From Comamonas sp. lk (lineage in GTDB: Bacteria; Pseudomonadota; Gammaproteobacteria; Burkholderiales; Burkholderiaceae_C): a DNA stretch of 64,000 bases. Shown piece by piece: positions 31,318-39,799 of this stretch. Location of the stretch: positions 62,001-126,000 of the forward strand of contig CAMBNY010000001.1 in NCBI GenBank assembly GCA_945869165.1. Direction: 5' to 3'. The notes below the pieces were generated by a model that had not been told where the DNA came from, ran no database searches, and worked only from the letters and a program-made list of their open reading frames with translations. Every line of letters begins with the position of its first letter. The first letter of the stretch is position 1. A program made the position numbers and the translations under genes.

Positions 31318-31644
31318 ATGGATGAAACCAACACAGCATCGCACTACGAAGGCAGCATCGTGCGGGTTGGCAACTCGCGGGGCATGCGCCTGCCCGCCCG
31401 GTTTTTTCAGGCGCACCCCGAGTTTGCGGGCAAAGTCCAACTGACGGTGGTGGCCGACGGCGCGGTCCTAATGTCGGCCAAACCCATATCCGAACCCGTT
31501 GACGCCGAGGAAGACCCGGTACTGACCAGCTTTCTGGGTTTTTTGGAAAAGCAAATGGGCGCGCGCCCCGAAGACATCGTGGCCGCAGACGCCGCGCAAT
31601 TGCGGCGCATTGCCAAGCTGGTCAAAGGCGTAGCCACCGAGTAA
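31318..31644 (+). CDS. prlF: PrlF-family antitoxin (AbrB/SpoVT domain)
   Basis: A 108-residue swapped-hairpin AbrB-type DNA-binding protein. The N-terminal EGSIVRVGNSRGMRLPARFF is the AbrB/MazE-like fold; the acidic C-terminal half would bind the toxin. The next gene, four bases downstream, is a clear YhaV homologue, which identifies this as the PrlF (SohA) type antitoxin rather than MazE. It would neutralise YhaV and repress its own promoter. The start ATG at 31318 has GAAAGAAG upstream. Confidence 0.82.
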   Translation: MDETNTASHYEGSIVRVGNSRGMRLPARFFQAHPEFAGKVQLTVVADGAVLMSAKPISEPVDAEEDPVLTSFLGFLEKQMGARPEDIVAADAAQLRRIAKLVKGVATE

Positions 31645-31648
31645 ACCC

Positions 31649-32107
31649 ATGCCAACCCTAGCCAAAGGCTGGCGCCTGTACTACTTTCGCATATTCCAAG
31701 CCGCCCTGGATGAACTCGAGGCCACGGTGACCCAACTTGCCCGCGAAAAGCCCAATACCTACAAAACACACCCCAAAACCAAGCTGCTGGCCTCGGTGTA
31801 CAAAGCCATCACCGACACGGTGCCCAGCAACCCCGACGCCCCCGAGTTCCGCTTGGGCAAAACCCTAGGCGCCCACAATACCCACTGGCGCCGGGTAAAA
31901 AAAGGGTTGCCCGAGCGCTACCGTCTGTTCTTTCGCTTTGCATCCAGCCCCACAAAAGTCATCGTCTACGTTTGGTTCAACGACGAAGACAGCTTGCGCA
32001 AGGCAGGCGCCAAGACCGATGTGTACGAAACCTTCCAAAGCATGCTGGCACGCGGTGTGGTGCCGGGCGGGATAGGGGAATTATTGGCGGGAGCGGCTGA
32101 GCGGTAA
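31649..32107 (+). CDS. yhaV: YhaV-family ribonuclease toxin
   Basis: A 152-residue RelE-superfamily mRNA endonuclease toxin close in length to E. coli YhaV (154). The shared pattern is visible: NGW/KGWRLYY near the start, TKLLASVYKAI, FRLGKTLGAHNTHWRRVKKG, RYRLFFRFASSPTKVIVYVW, NDEDSLRKAGAKTDVYETF and ML-RG near the end. It probably cleaves translated mRNA when free of PrlF. It ends nine bases from the convergent fdhD stop. The frame is intact, so the module looks functional. Confidence 0.88.
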   Translation: MPTLAKGWRLYYFRIFQAALDELEATVTQLAREKPNTYKTHPKTKLLASVYKAITDTVPSNPDAPEFRLGKTLGAHNTHWRRVKKGLPERYRLFFRFASSPTKVIVYVWFNDEDSLRKAGAKTDVYETFQSMLARGVVPGGIGELLAGAAER

Positions 32108-32116
32108 GCAATCCGC

Positions 32117-33016
32117 TCAAGCCACCTTCAAGCGCGCCCCCGCCAGCCCCGTCTCCAGCAGCAGCCGCTCTGGCGCGCTAAAGCACAGAAAGCGTTTGTT
32201 GGTGGCGCGGCCTATGGCGCACAGGTTCAGGCGCTGGGCGACCTGGTGGCCCATTTGGGTGATGCCGCTGCGCGAGATCACCACCGGCACGCCCATTTGC
32301 GCGGACTTGATGATCATCTCGCTGGTCAGGCGACCGGTGGTGTAGAACACTTTGTCATGCGCGCTCATACCGGTGCGCTCGCCCAGGCCGGTGCTTTCGT
32401 TAGGCTGCATAGACATCCAACCGGCAATCGCATCTAGTGCATTGTGGCGGCCCACATCTTCCACAAACATCAGCATGCGCTCGCCCTGAAACAGCGCACA
32501 TCCATGTACCGAGCCTGCGGTTTTATAAACGCTGTCGTTCAAGCGGATGGTGTTCACGATGCCATAGAGCTGGCTTTGGGTGATGGTGGCCACAGGCAGT
32601 TGGATACTGTCGATATCTGCCATCAGATCGCCAAACACACTGCCCTGCCCGCAGCCGGTGGTAACTACGCGCTTGGCAGTCTTTTTCTCTAGATTGGCAA
32701 TGCCTTTATAGGTCTTGACCGCCGCAGCGCCCACTTCCCAATCGACCGTGATGGACTCCACTTCCTGCGCTGATGCGACCAGGCGCTGATTCAGCAAATA
32801 GCCCATCACCAACCACTCGGGCTGCGCGCCCAGGGTCATGAGCGTTACGATTTCGCGCTTGTCTACATACACCGTCAGTGCCCGCTCGGCGGGAATTTGC
32901 AGGCTTTGCGTTTCGCCATATTCGTTCAGTACTTCAATAGAACGCGTCACCGCCACCTGGGCGCGACTCAGGCGGGGTAGTCTCGGCGCGGCGGGTATGC
33001 GGGGCAAAGTCTGCAT
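32117..33016 (-). CDS. fdhD: Formate dehydrogenase accessory sulfurtransferase FdhD/FdsC
   Basis: A 299-residue protein that delivers sulfur to the molybdenum cofactor of formate dehydrogenase, a step needed for activity. The conserved FYTTGRLTSEMIIKSAQMGV and the ISRSGITQMGHQVAQRLNL segments are diagnostic. The sulfur-carrier loop reads TTGCGQGSV, with a single cysteine where E. coli FdhD has a Cys-x-x-Cys pair. The start ATG at 33014-33016 is two bases after the fdsA stop codon, so it is co-translated in the fds operon. Confidence 0.93.
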   Translation of the reverse strand: MQTLPRIPAAPRLPRLSRAQVAVTRSIEVLNEYGETQSLQIPAERALTVYVDKREIVTLMTLGAQPEWLVMGYLLNQRLVASAQEVESITVDWEVGAAAVKTYKGIANLEKKTAKRVVTTGCGQGSVFGDLMADIDSIQLPVATITQSQLYGIVNTIRLNDSVYKTAGSVHGCALFQGERMLMFVEDVGRHNALDAIAGWMSMQPNESTGLGERTGMSAHDKVFYTTGRLTSEMIIKSAQMGVPVVISRSGITQMGHQVAQRLNLCAIGRATNKRFLCFSAPERLLLETGLAGARLKVA

Positions 33017-33018
33017 GG

Positions 33019-36000
33019 TCAGGCAGACGCCTCTGCCACCGGGTCATTCACACCAAAGCCCGCGTTCTCGCGCGTGGTGCCGCCTTTGCTCACGGCCACT
33101 GCGCAGTACTTGAACTCGGGGATTTTGCCCACTGGGTCTAGCGCGGAATTAGTCAACTCATTGGCTGCCGCTTCGTAATAGGCAAAAGGCACGAATACGG
33201 CGCCTTGCGGCGTGCCGTCGTCGCGGCGCACATGCAGCGCCACTTCGCCCCGACGCGAGGCAATGGTGATGATGTCGCCCGCGTCCATGCCCAGCACCTT
33301 CAGGTCCGCGCCACACATGGAGGCAGTGGCCATGGGCTCAATGGCATCGAGCACCTTAGCCCTTCGCGTCATGCTGCCGGTGTGCCAATGTTCCAGTTGG
33401 CGACCCGTGATCAGCACAAAGGGGTAAGCCGCATCGGGCCGCTCGTTGGCGGGGATGATGTCGGCAGGCACCAGTTTCACGCGGCCACTGGCGGTGGGGA
33501 AGTTGTCGATAAACACGGTGGGCGAGCCCGGCGCGTCTTCGCTCAGGCACGGATAGGTCACGCTGGATTCGCGCTGCAAACGCTCCCAGGTAATCCCCGA
33601 AATAGCAGCGTGCATGGCGCGGCGCATTTCGTCATAAACGGCGGCCACGCCATCGTGCGCGCCCTGATAATCCCAGGGCAAACCAATGCGCTTAGCCAGG
33701 TCTTGCAATATCCATAAATCAGCGCGGGCCTGACCGGGCGGATCGATGGCTTGTTTGCCCAGTTGCACCATGCGGTCGGTGTTGCTAACGGTGCCGGTTT
33801 TTTCGGGCCAGGCGGTGGCGGGCAACACCACGTCGGCCAACCAGGCGGTTTCTGTCATGAAAATATCTTGCACCACCAAATGGTCCAGGCTGGCCAGCGC
33901 ATGGCGCGCGTGGTTCAGGTCGGGGTCGCTCATGGCGGGGTTTTCGCCCATGATGTACATACCGCGAATCTTGTGCGGATCGCTGTCCTCGGCCAGCGCT
34001 TTGCGCATGATCTCGACAACGGTGTAGCCGGGCTTGTCGTCTAGCTTGCTGCCCCAGAAATCTTCAAACCAGGCATGCGCAGCGGCGTTGTCCACGCGCT
34101 GGTAGTTGGGGAACATCATGGGGATCAGGCCCGCGTCCGACGCGCCTTGCACATTGTTTTGGCCGCGCAGCGGGTGCAAGCCCGAGCCCGGTTTGCCGAT
34201 CTGGCCGGTAACGCTGACCAAGGCAATCAAACAGCGCGCGTTATCGGTGCCGTGCACATGCTGGCTAATGCCCATGCCCCACAAAATCATCGCGCCTTTG
34301 GCCTTCGCAAAAGCCCGCGCTACTTCGCGCAAGGTTTGCGCCGGTATACCGCAAATGGGCGCCATGGCTTCGGGGCTATAGCCTTTGACGTTATCGCGCA
34401 GCGCTTCATAGTTGCTGGTGCGGTTGGCGATAAAGGTTTCGTCAACTAGGCCTTCTTCGATCACGGTGTGGATTAGCGCATTGAGCATGGCCACATCGGT
34501 ATCTGCCTTGAACTGCAAGGTGCGCCAGGCGTGTTGGCCTATATCGGTAATGCGTGGGTCAGCCAGCACAATTTTGGCGCCACGCTTGGCGGCGTTTTTC
34601 ATCCAGGTGGCGGCCACCGGATGGTTGGACGTGGGGTTGGAGCCGATGATGAAAATCAGATCCGCATGTTCCACATCGTTGACCTGGTTGCTCACCGCGC
34701 CCGAGCCCACACCTTCGAGCAAAGCGGCCACGCTGGACGCATGGCACAAGCGGGTGCAATGGTCCACGTTGTTGCTGCCAAAGCCGGTACGCACTAGTTT
34801 TTGAAACAAATACGCTTCTTCGTTACTGCCCTTGGCCGAGCCAAAACCGGCCAGCGATTTGGGGCCATGGCTATCGCGCAGACCCTTGAGCCCGCCAGCG
34901 GCCAGCGCCATCGCCTCTTCCCACGTGGCTTCGCGGAACACGTCCGACCAATCGGCGGTATCGCGGTTGAGGTGGTTGATTTGCTCCGGGTCTTTGCCCA
35001 CGCCGGCTTTGCGAATCAGTGGCACCGTCAGGCGTTGCGGGCTGGCCGCGTAGTCAAATCCAAAGCGGCCTTTGACGCACAAGCGGCTATGGTTGGCCGG
35101 TCCGTCGCGTCCATCCACACTGACGATGGCGTTGTCTTTGACGTTATAGGTCAGCAAGCAACCTACACCACAAAACGGACACACCGAGTCCACTTTTTTG
35201 TCCACCACCTGGGTGCCCACTTGCGTCTTCGGCATGAGCGCGCCCGTGGGGCAGGCTTGCACGCATTCGCCGCAGGCCACGCAGCTGCTGTCGCCCATCG
35301 GGTCATGCAAGTCAAACACAATTTCGCTATGCGAGCCGCGCATGGCGTAGCCGATCACGTCGTTGACCTGCTCTTCGCGGCAAGCACGGACGCAGCGGTT
35401 GCATTGAATGCAAGCATCCAGATTAACGGCCATCGCGGGATGCGAGTAATCGGATTTCGGTTGCTCCCGGCGAATTGCTTTTAGGGCGGGACGCACCGTA
35501 ACGTCCATGCGGTCCGCCCAAAGGCTGAGTTCGCCATGCTGCCCCGCCAAACCCCCGGCTGCGGCAGGGGATGCGCCGGGCGCCGCATTGCGCCCTCGCT
35601 CTAAGGTGCCCGGCGTATCCCCTGGCGCAGCAGCGCCAGAAGCATTAGTCGCTCCAGCAGTACCCGAAGCAGAAGAATATGAAGCGTCATTCCATTTGTA
35701 CCCCACATCCGGCATATCCGATAGCAGCATCTCCAGCACCATCTTTTGGCTCTTGATAGCCCGCTCACTCTGCGCCTGCACTTCCATTCCTTCGGTGGCA
35801 CTGCGACAGCAACTCGGGGCCAGCGTGCGCTCGCCTTTGATCTCGACCACGCAGGCGCGGCAATTGCCGTCGGCGCGGTAACCGTCTTTGTAGCAAAGGT
35901 GCGGGATATCCACCCCGTGGCGCTTGGCGGCTTTGAAAATGGTCTCGCCTTCGTAGGCATGGATGGTTTGCGCGTCGAGCTTGAACTCTATGGTTTTGAG

Positions 36001-36033
36001 CGTCACTTCAGACAACTTGGTCGGTGCATTCAT
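33019..36033 (-). CDS. fdsA: NAD-dependent formate dehydrogenase, molybdenum alpha subunit
   Basis: Catalytic subunit of a soluble molybdenum/NAD formate dehydrogenase, 1004 residues. An N-terminal [2Fe-2S] domain (CYKDGYRADGNCRACV, Cys47 to Cys61) is followed by NuoG-like [4Fe-4S] sites (CIQCNRCVRAC and CVACGECVQACP), then the molybdopterin domain with its own cluster (CPFCGVGC) and active-site HCTRLCH, so Cys rather than selenocysteine is the Mo ligand. The C-terminal dinucleotide-cofactor domain is complete. Known FdsA proteins have roughly 960 residues; the excess is an Ala/Gly/Pro-rich stretch at about 118-167 that contains a DNA palindrome. I chose the ATG at 36031-36033, just past the fdsGB stop, with AGGTGG upstream. 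Confidence 0.93.
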   Translation of the reverse strand: MNAPTKLSEVTLKTIEFKLDAQTIHAYEGETIFKAAKRHGVDIPHLCYKDGYRADGNCRACVVEIKGERTLAPSCCRSATEGMEVQAQSERAIKSQKMVLEMLLSDMPDVGYKWNDASYSSASGTAGATNASGAAAPGDTPGTLERGRNAAPGASPAAAGGLAGQHGELSLWADRMDVTVRPALKAIRREQPKSDYSHPAMAVNLDACIQCNRCVRACREEQVNDVIGYAMRGSHSEIVFDLHDPMGDSSCVACGECVQACPTGALMPKTQVGTQVVDKKVDSVCPFCGVGCLLTYNVKDNAIVSVDGRDGPANHSRLCVKGRFGFDYAASPQRLTVPLIRKAGVGKDPEQINHLNRDTADWSDVFREATWEEAMALAAGGLKGLRDSHGPKSLAGFGSAKGSNEEAYLFQKLVRTGFGSNNVDHCTRLCHASSVAALLEGVGSGAVSNQVNDVEHADLIFIIGSNPTSNHPVAATWMKNAAKRGAKIVLADPRITDIGQHAWRTLQFKADTDVAMLNALIHTVIEEGLVDETFIANRTSNYEALRDNVKGYSPEAMAPICGIPAQTLREVARAFAKAKGAMILWGMGISQHVHGTDNARCLIALVSVTGQIGKPGSGLHPLRGQNNVQGASDAGLIPMMFPNYQRVDNAAAHAWFEDFWGSKLDDKPGYTVVEIMRKALAEDSDPHKIRGMYIMGENPAMSDPDLNHARHALASLDHLVVQDIFMTETAWLADVVLPATAWPEKTGTVSNTDRMVQLGKQAIDPPGQARADLWILQDLAKRIGLPWDYQGAHDGVAAVYDEMRRAMHAAISGITWERLQRESSVTYPCLSEDAPGSPTVFIDNFPTASGRVKLVPADIIPANERPDAAYPFVLITGRQLEHWHTGSMTRRAKVLDAIEPMATASMCGADLKVLGMDAGDIITIASRRGEVALHVRRDDGTPQGAVFVPFAYYEAAANELTNSALDPVGKIPEFKYCAVAVSKGGTTRENAGFGVNDPVAEASA
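35558..35631. repeat. REP-like palindromic element inside fdsA
   Basis: Two 24-base arms (35558-35581 and 35608-35631) are inverted repeats with only two mismatches, around a 26-base loop. The core is AGGGGATGCGCCGGGC and its near-complement. It lies within the fdsA coding frame and encodes residues 135-159 (AAPGDTPG ... APGASPAAA), in a linker between the [2Fe-2S] domain and the next iron-sulfur domain. The frame is kept open. Confidence 0.85.
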
Positions 36034-36034
36034 A

Positions 36035-37834
36035 TCAGGCCACCTCGTGAGGAAAATATTTTTGAACACAGCGCACCGGATTGGGCGCTGCCTGGCCGAG
36101 GCCGCAAATCGAGGCGTCGGTCATGACGATGTTGAGGTCTTCCAGCGTCTCGTGGTCCCAATGTGCCGCTTGCATCAAGGTGGCCGCTTTGTCGGTGCCG
36201 ACGCGGCAGGGGGTGCACTGGCCGCAGCTCTCGTGGGCAAAAAATCGCATCATATTGAGCGCCGCATCGCGCGCCTTGTCTTTGTCGCCCAGCACGATGA
36301 CCGCAGCCGAGCCGATAAAGCAACCGTGGGGCTGCAAGGTGTCAAAGTCCAGCGGGATATCGGCCATGCTGGCAGGCAAGATGCCGCCGGATGCGCCGCC
36401 GGGCAAGTAGGCATACAGGCTGTGCCCATCGGCCATGCCGCCGCAGTATTCATCGACCAATTCGCGCAGGCTGATACCGGCGGGCGCCAGCTTGACGCCG
36501 GGGCGCTTCACGCGGCCACTGACGCTAAAACTGCGCAAACCTTTGCGCCCGTTGCGCCCGAAGCTGCTAAACCATTGCGGTCCTTTTTGCACAATGTCGC
36601 GCACCCAGTACAGGGTTTCAAAATTGTGTTCCAGCGTGGGGCGCCCAAACAAGCCCACTTGCGCAATATAGGGCGGACGCATACGCGGCTCACCGCGCTT
36701 GCCTTCGATGCTTTCAATCATGGCCGACTCTTCGCCGCAGATATACGCCCCGGCACCACGGCGCAAATGAATGGTGGGCAGCGGGCACGGCGGATGGGCC
36801 TGCAAAGCCGCGATTTCATGCTCCAAGATGGCGCGGCAGCCGTGGTACTCGTCGCGCAAATAAATGTAGCAAGCGTCTATGCCGACCACTTGTGCGGCGA
36901 TCAGCATGCCTTCCAAGAAACGGTGGGGGTCGCGTTCTAAATAGGTGCGGTCTTTGAAGGTGCCGGGTTCGCCTTCGTCAATGTTGACTGCCATAAGCTT
37001 TGGCGCAGGCTGGTCCCGCACGATGCGCCATTTACGCCCCGCCGGAAAGCCCGCGCCACCCAAGCCGCGCAAGCCGGAATCTTCCATGGCTTTGACGATG
37101 GATTCGCCGTCTTGCTTGCCCTGCGACAAGGCAGCAGCCAATTGGTAACCGCCTTGCGCCAAATAGGCTTGCAAGCCAACATAGGCGGGGGCTACTTGCA
37201 CATCCGCACTGGCGGGAGACACTGCTTTTTCGCTGTGCGCGGCGGCATCAAACGCTGCATTTTGTGCGGCTGTCGGATGTTGGCAAGCGTGTGCTTGTAC
37301 GGCAGCGGCGATACGATCCGTAGTAGCAAAAGCCACTGGGTTTTGGTCCACCACCGCAGCAGGCGCTTGTTCGCAGCGGCCAATGCACGGCGCGGCAATC
37401 ACGCGCACATCATCGCGGCCCAAAATGGCTGGCAAGCGTGCCAGCAAATCTTTGGCACCTGCCATTTCACAGCTCAGGCCATCGCACACACGCACGGTGA
37501 TAGCCGCAGGTTGCGCATCACCGCGCAGCACTTCAAAGTGGTGATAAAAAGTGGCGACTTCAAACACTTCGGCCATGCCGATGCGCATTTGCTTGGCCAG
37601 CGCGACCAGGTGCCGGTCGTGCAAGCAGCGGTAGGTATCGTTGAGCTTGTGCAGGTATTCGATTAGCAGGTCGCGCGGGTGCGGCCCATCGCCTATCAAA
37701 GCCTGAACCTCCAGCACGGCAGTGTCTTCAGGTTGGCGGCCTTTGAGTTTGCTTTTACTGCGGATGCGCTTGCGCATATCGTCCACCGTACCCAAAGAGA
37801 CGGCGGCGGGACTGGAAATCGTGTTCTGGGTCAT
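36035..37834 (-). CDS. fdsB: Formate dehydrogenase gamma-beta fusion subunit (FdsG-FdsB, NuoE-NuoF-like)
   Basis: Diaphorase part of the NAD-linked formate dehydrogenase, about 599 residues. Residues up to about 190 are a NuoE-like thioredoxin-fold [2Fe-2S] domain (CDGLSCEMAG, then CIGRCEQAP). The rest is NuoF-like, with the NADH/FMN site (GLRGLGGAGFPAGRKW and GAGAYICGEESAMIES) and the C-terminal [4Fe-4S] site (ESCGQCTPCRVG). In Cupriavidus these are separate FdsG and FdsB; here they are joined. The start is uncertain: ATG at 37832-37834 is used, but a TTG five codons upstream (37847-37849) has AAGGG just before it. It is the first gene of the fds operon. Confidence 0.92.
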   Translation of the reverse strand: MTQNTISSPAAVSLGTVDDMRKRIRSKSKLKGRQPEDTAVLEVQALIGDGPHPRDLLIEYLHKLNDTYRCLHDRHLVALAKQMRIGMAEVFEVATFYHHFEVLRGDAQPAAITVRVCDGLSCEMAGAKDLLARLPAILGRDDVRVIAAPCIGRCEQAPAAVVDQNPVAFATTDRIAAAVQAHACQHPTAAQNAAFDAAAHSEKAVSPASADVQVAPAYVGLQAYLAQGGYQLAAALSQGKQDGESIVKAMEDSGLRGLGGAGFPAGRKWRIVRDQPAPKLMAVNIDEGEPGTFKDRTYLERDPHRFLEGMLIAAQVVGIDACYIYLRDEYHGCRAILEHEIAALQAHPPCPLPTIHLRRGAGAYICGEESAMIESIEGKRGEPRMRPPYIAQVGLFGRPTLEHNFETLYWVRDIVQKGPQWFSSFGRNGRKGLRSFSVSGRVKRPGVKLAPAGISLRELVDEYCGGMADGHSLYAYLPGGASGGILPASMADIPLDFDTLQPHGCFIGSAAVIVLGDKDKARDAALNMMRFFAHESCGQCTPCRVGTDKAATLMQAAHWDHETLEDLNIVMTDASICGLGQAAPNPVRCVQKYFPHEVA

Positions 37835-38024
37835 GGCGTTGGGGTACAAATACCCTTGTAATTTGCGCCAGAGTATGGGTGCATACCGCCAAGGGCGTCC
37901 AATTGAATCCCTACATTAAGCCATTCAGGGGTTGAATGACGCAGCGCAGCAAACCACAAATGCAAAACAAGGTGGCTCGCCTCTGGGCGACTGGCCCGCG
38001 CAATGCTGGTGTGGCTAAGAGGCC

Positions 38025-38158
38025 TCGGGAAGGCCTGCATAAGTCCGTCATCGCGAGGAGCGCAGCGACGCGGCGATCCATAGGGGCAAGATTCGCAAGC
38101 AAAGATAGATTGCTTCGCTGTACGCAATGACGGGTTTGGACCTATGCAGAGTTTGCTA
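38025..38158. repeat. Dispersed inverted-repeat element, copy A
   Basis: A 134-base imperfect palindrome. The left end TCGGGAAGGCCTGCATAAGT and the rest of the left half (gtcatcgcgaggagcgcagc) are almost identical to copy B at 46032-46168; the right half (gattgcttcgct...caatgacgggtttggacc) is its approximate reverse complement. The right terminus supplies the TAG stop codon of mobA (38156-38158). It occupies the gap between mobA and the fds operon. Confidence 0.8.
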
Positions 38159-38797
38159 TACCGGCCCGGCTTGGCCTTCCAAGGCCTGTAGTTCGTCCAG
38201 CGTATTGGCATTAAAAAAAGCCAGCGGGTCGTCGCCCGGCTGGTCGAAGGGCACGATTGCCAAGCGCTGCTGCGCGGCCCAGGCGTCTATCTTGCGCCCG
38301 CCCGCTTGCGTGAAGTCCACCAATCCGGGCAAAAGATCTGTGCGCAGCAGGCAAAAAACCGGTTGCTTGCGCAAGCGGGTTTGCCCACTTTCGTCGCGCT
38401 CGGGTGCAGCGGCCATGGCGATCCGGGCATCTTGCGCCTGCAGCGCAGCACACAGGCGCGGCACCAAATCCAGCGGAAACAGCGGCGTGTCGCAAGGCAA
38501 AGTTAGCAAATACGGCGTCTGGCAATGCGACAGTCCCACCAAAAAACCGGCCAGCGGACCGGCGTAATCGGCCAGGCCATCGGGCCAGACCGGCGCACCA
38601 AAGGCTTCGTACTGTTCAAGATTGCGGTTGGCGTTGAGCATGATCGGACCTACGCTGCCCGTGCCGCGCAGGCGCTGCAGGCTGTGCAAAGCCAGAGGCT
38701 GGCCTCTGAAATTTTGCAAGCCTTTGTCTACGCCGCCCATGCGGCTGCCACGGCCACCGGCCAACAATACGGCGCTGATTTCCTGCGGGTCAATCAT
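38156..38797 (-). CDS. mobA: Molybdenum cofactor guanylyltransferase
   Basis: A 213-residue enzyme that links GMP to molybdopterin to make the guanine dinucleotide cofactor that formate dehydrogenase uses. The nucleotide-binding [17 protein letters not shown] near the start and the [13 protein letters not shown] metal site are diagnostic. It lies between a LysR regulator and the fds operon, all on the minus strand, which fits a formate dehydrogenase maturation role. Its stop codon TAG lies in the terminus of the adjacent repeat element. Confidence 0.94.
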   Translation of the reverse strand: MIDPQEISAVLLAGGRGSRMGGVDKGLQNFRGQPLALHSLQRLRGTGSVGPIMLNANRNLEQYEAFGAPVWPDGLADYAGPLAGFLVGLSHCQTPYLLTLPCDTPLFPLDLVPRLCAALQAQDARIAMAAAPERDESGQTRLRKQPVFCLLRTDLLPGLVDFTQAGGRKIDAWAAQQRLAIVPFDQPGDDPLAFFNANTLDELQALEGQAGPV

Positions 38798-38818
38798 GTA
38801 CGGCCTCGTATAGGGTGC

Positions 38819-39781
38819 TCAGGCCGACCCGGCTACTGGCGATGTCAGCATGCCGCTATGCATAGCCGCGTGCTGCAACCATTGCGCATCCCGCGCCAGG
38901 TTCAATGCCACTTGCAGTGCCCTCGAGGGGCGCATCTGCACGTTATACATAAAGCCGATGGGCGTGCGCACTTCCGGCTCGACCAAAGGCAGCGCTTCCA
39001 ATTGGCGATCGCTGCGCACCGCACCCACCAGTGCACCGGGCAAGATGCCGCATATCTTGCCTTGCACCACGCACAGCGCCATACCGAGGATGGAGTTTGT
39101 CTCCATGGCCGGAACTACTTGCACGCCCGCCTGGCGCAAGGCGGTATCCACAATCGTACGGTTGTGCATCTCTGGCGTTAACAAGCACAAGGGAAAGCGA
39201 CCTGCCTGTTGCCAGGTCAGGGGGTGACCGATGCGCAGACCATCGGCTTGCGGGCTATCTGCACGACGCAGCAAAAAATAATGCTCGGTGTATTGCACGA
39301 AGGAACTCAGCCGTGCGCCTTTAGAGTCCATGCGCTCGATATAGCCCATGGCCATGTCCAAAGATAAAGTCTCCAAGCCTTTTTCTATTTCGGCGGAGCT
39401 GAGCGACAAGACAATAGGCCGGATACCGCTTTGCCGGGCTTGCAACATCGCCGCAAAGCGCGCCGCTACGGGCATGGCCGTGGGAACCGCCCCGATGCGC
39501 AGCGGGCCGTGCGGCGCCAAGGCATCGCCTTTGAGCGACTCTTGCAACAAAGCGTGTTCGTGCAGCATGCGCTGCGCCGAGGCCAAAATAATTTCGCCTT
39601 CGGGCGTGAAACCTACGTAATTGCGCTCGCGCTTGACGATGACCGCCGCAAACTCTTCCTCTAGCGCCCGCAAGGCATTGGACAGCGCCGGTTGCGTGAT
39701 ATGGCAGGCCTGCGCCGCCCGCCCGAAATGGCGGTGCTCGTTCAAAGCTACCAAATAACGCAGGCTGGGGAGCAGGTTCAT
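38819..39781 (-). CDS. LysR-family regulator, probably of formate dehydrogenase
   Basis: A 320-residue LysR-type transcription factor. The winged helix-turn-helix lies at about 1-60 (YLVALNEHRHFGRAAQACHI, TQPALSNALRALEEE), followed by the effector-binding domain (about 90-295). The HFGRAA/TQPALS wording is of the OxyR/CynR-like kind. LysR regulators next to fds genes (FdsR type) control formate dehydrogenase in Cupriavidus; the location upstream of mobA and fds suggests the same here. The effector is probably formate, which is inference. Confidence 0.85.
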   Translation of the reverse strand: MNLLPSLRYLVALNEHRHFGRAAQACHITQPALSNALRALEEEFAAVIVKRERNYVGFTPEGEIILASAQRMLHEHALLQESLKGDALAPHGPLRIGAVPTAMPVAARFAAMLQARQSGIRPIVLSLSSAEIEKGLETLSLDMAMGYIERMDSKGARLSSFVQYTEHYFLLRRADSPQADGLRIGHPLTWQQAGRFPLCLLTPEMHNRTIVDTALRQAGVQVVPAMETNSILGMALCVVQGKICGILPGALVGAVRSDRQLEALPLVEPEVRTPIGFMYNVQMRPSRALQVALNLARDAQWLQHAAMHSGMLTSPVAGSA

Positions 39782-39799
39782 TGCAGGACTTTGGCCCTC

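Noticed and set aside
34730..34780. Possible selenocysteine site in FdsA
   Set aside because: The active-site codon is Cys (HCTRLCH); there is no in-frame TGA, so no SECIS is needed.
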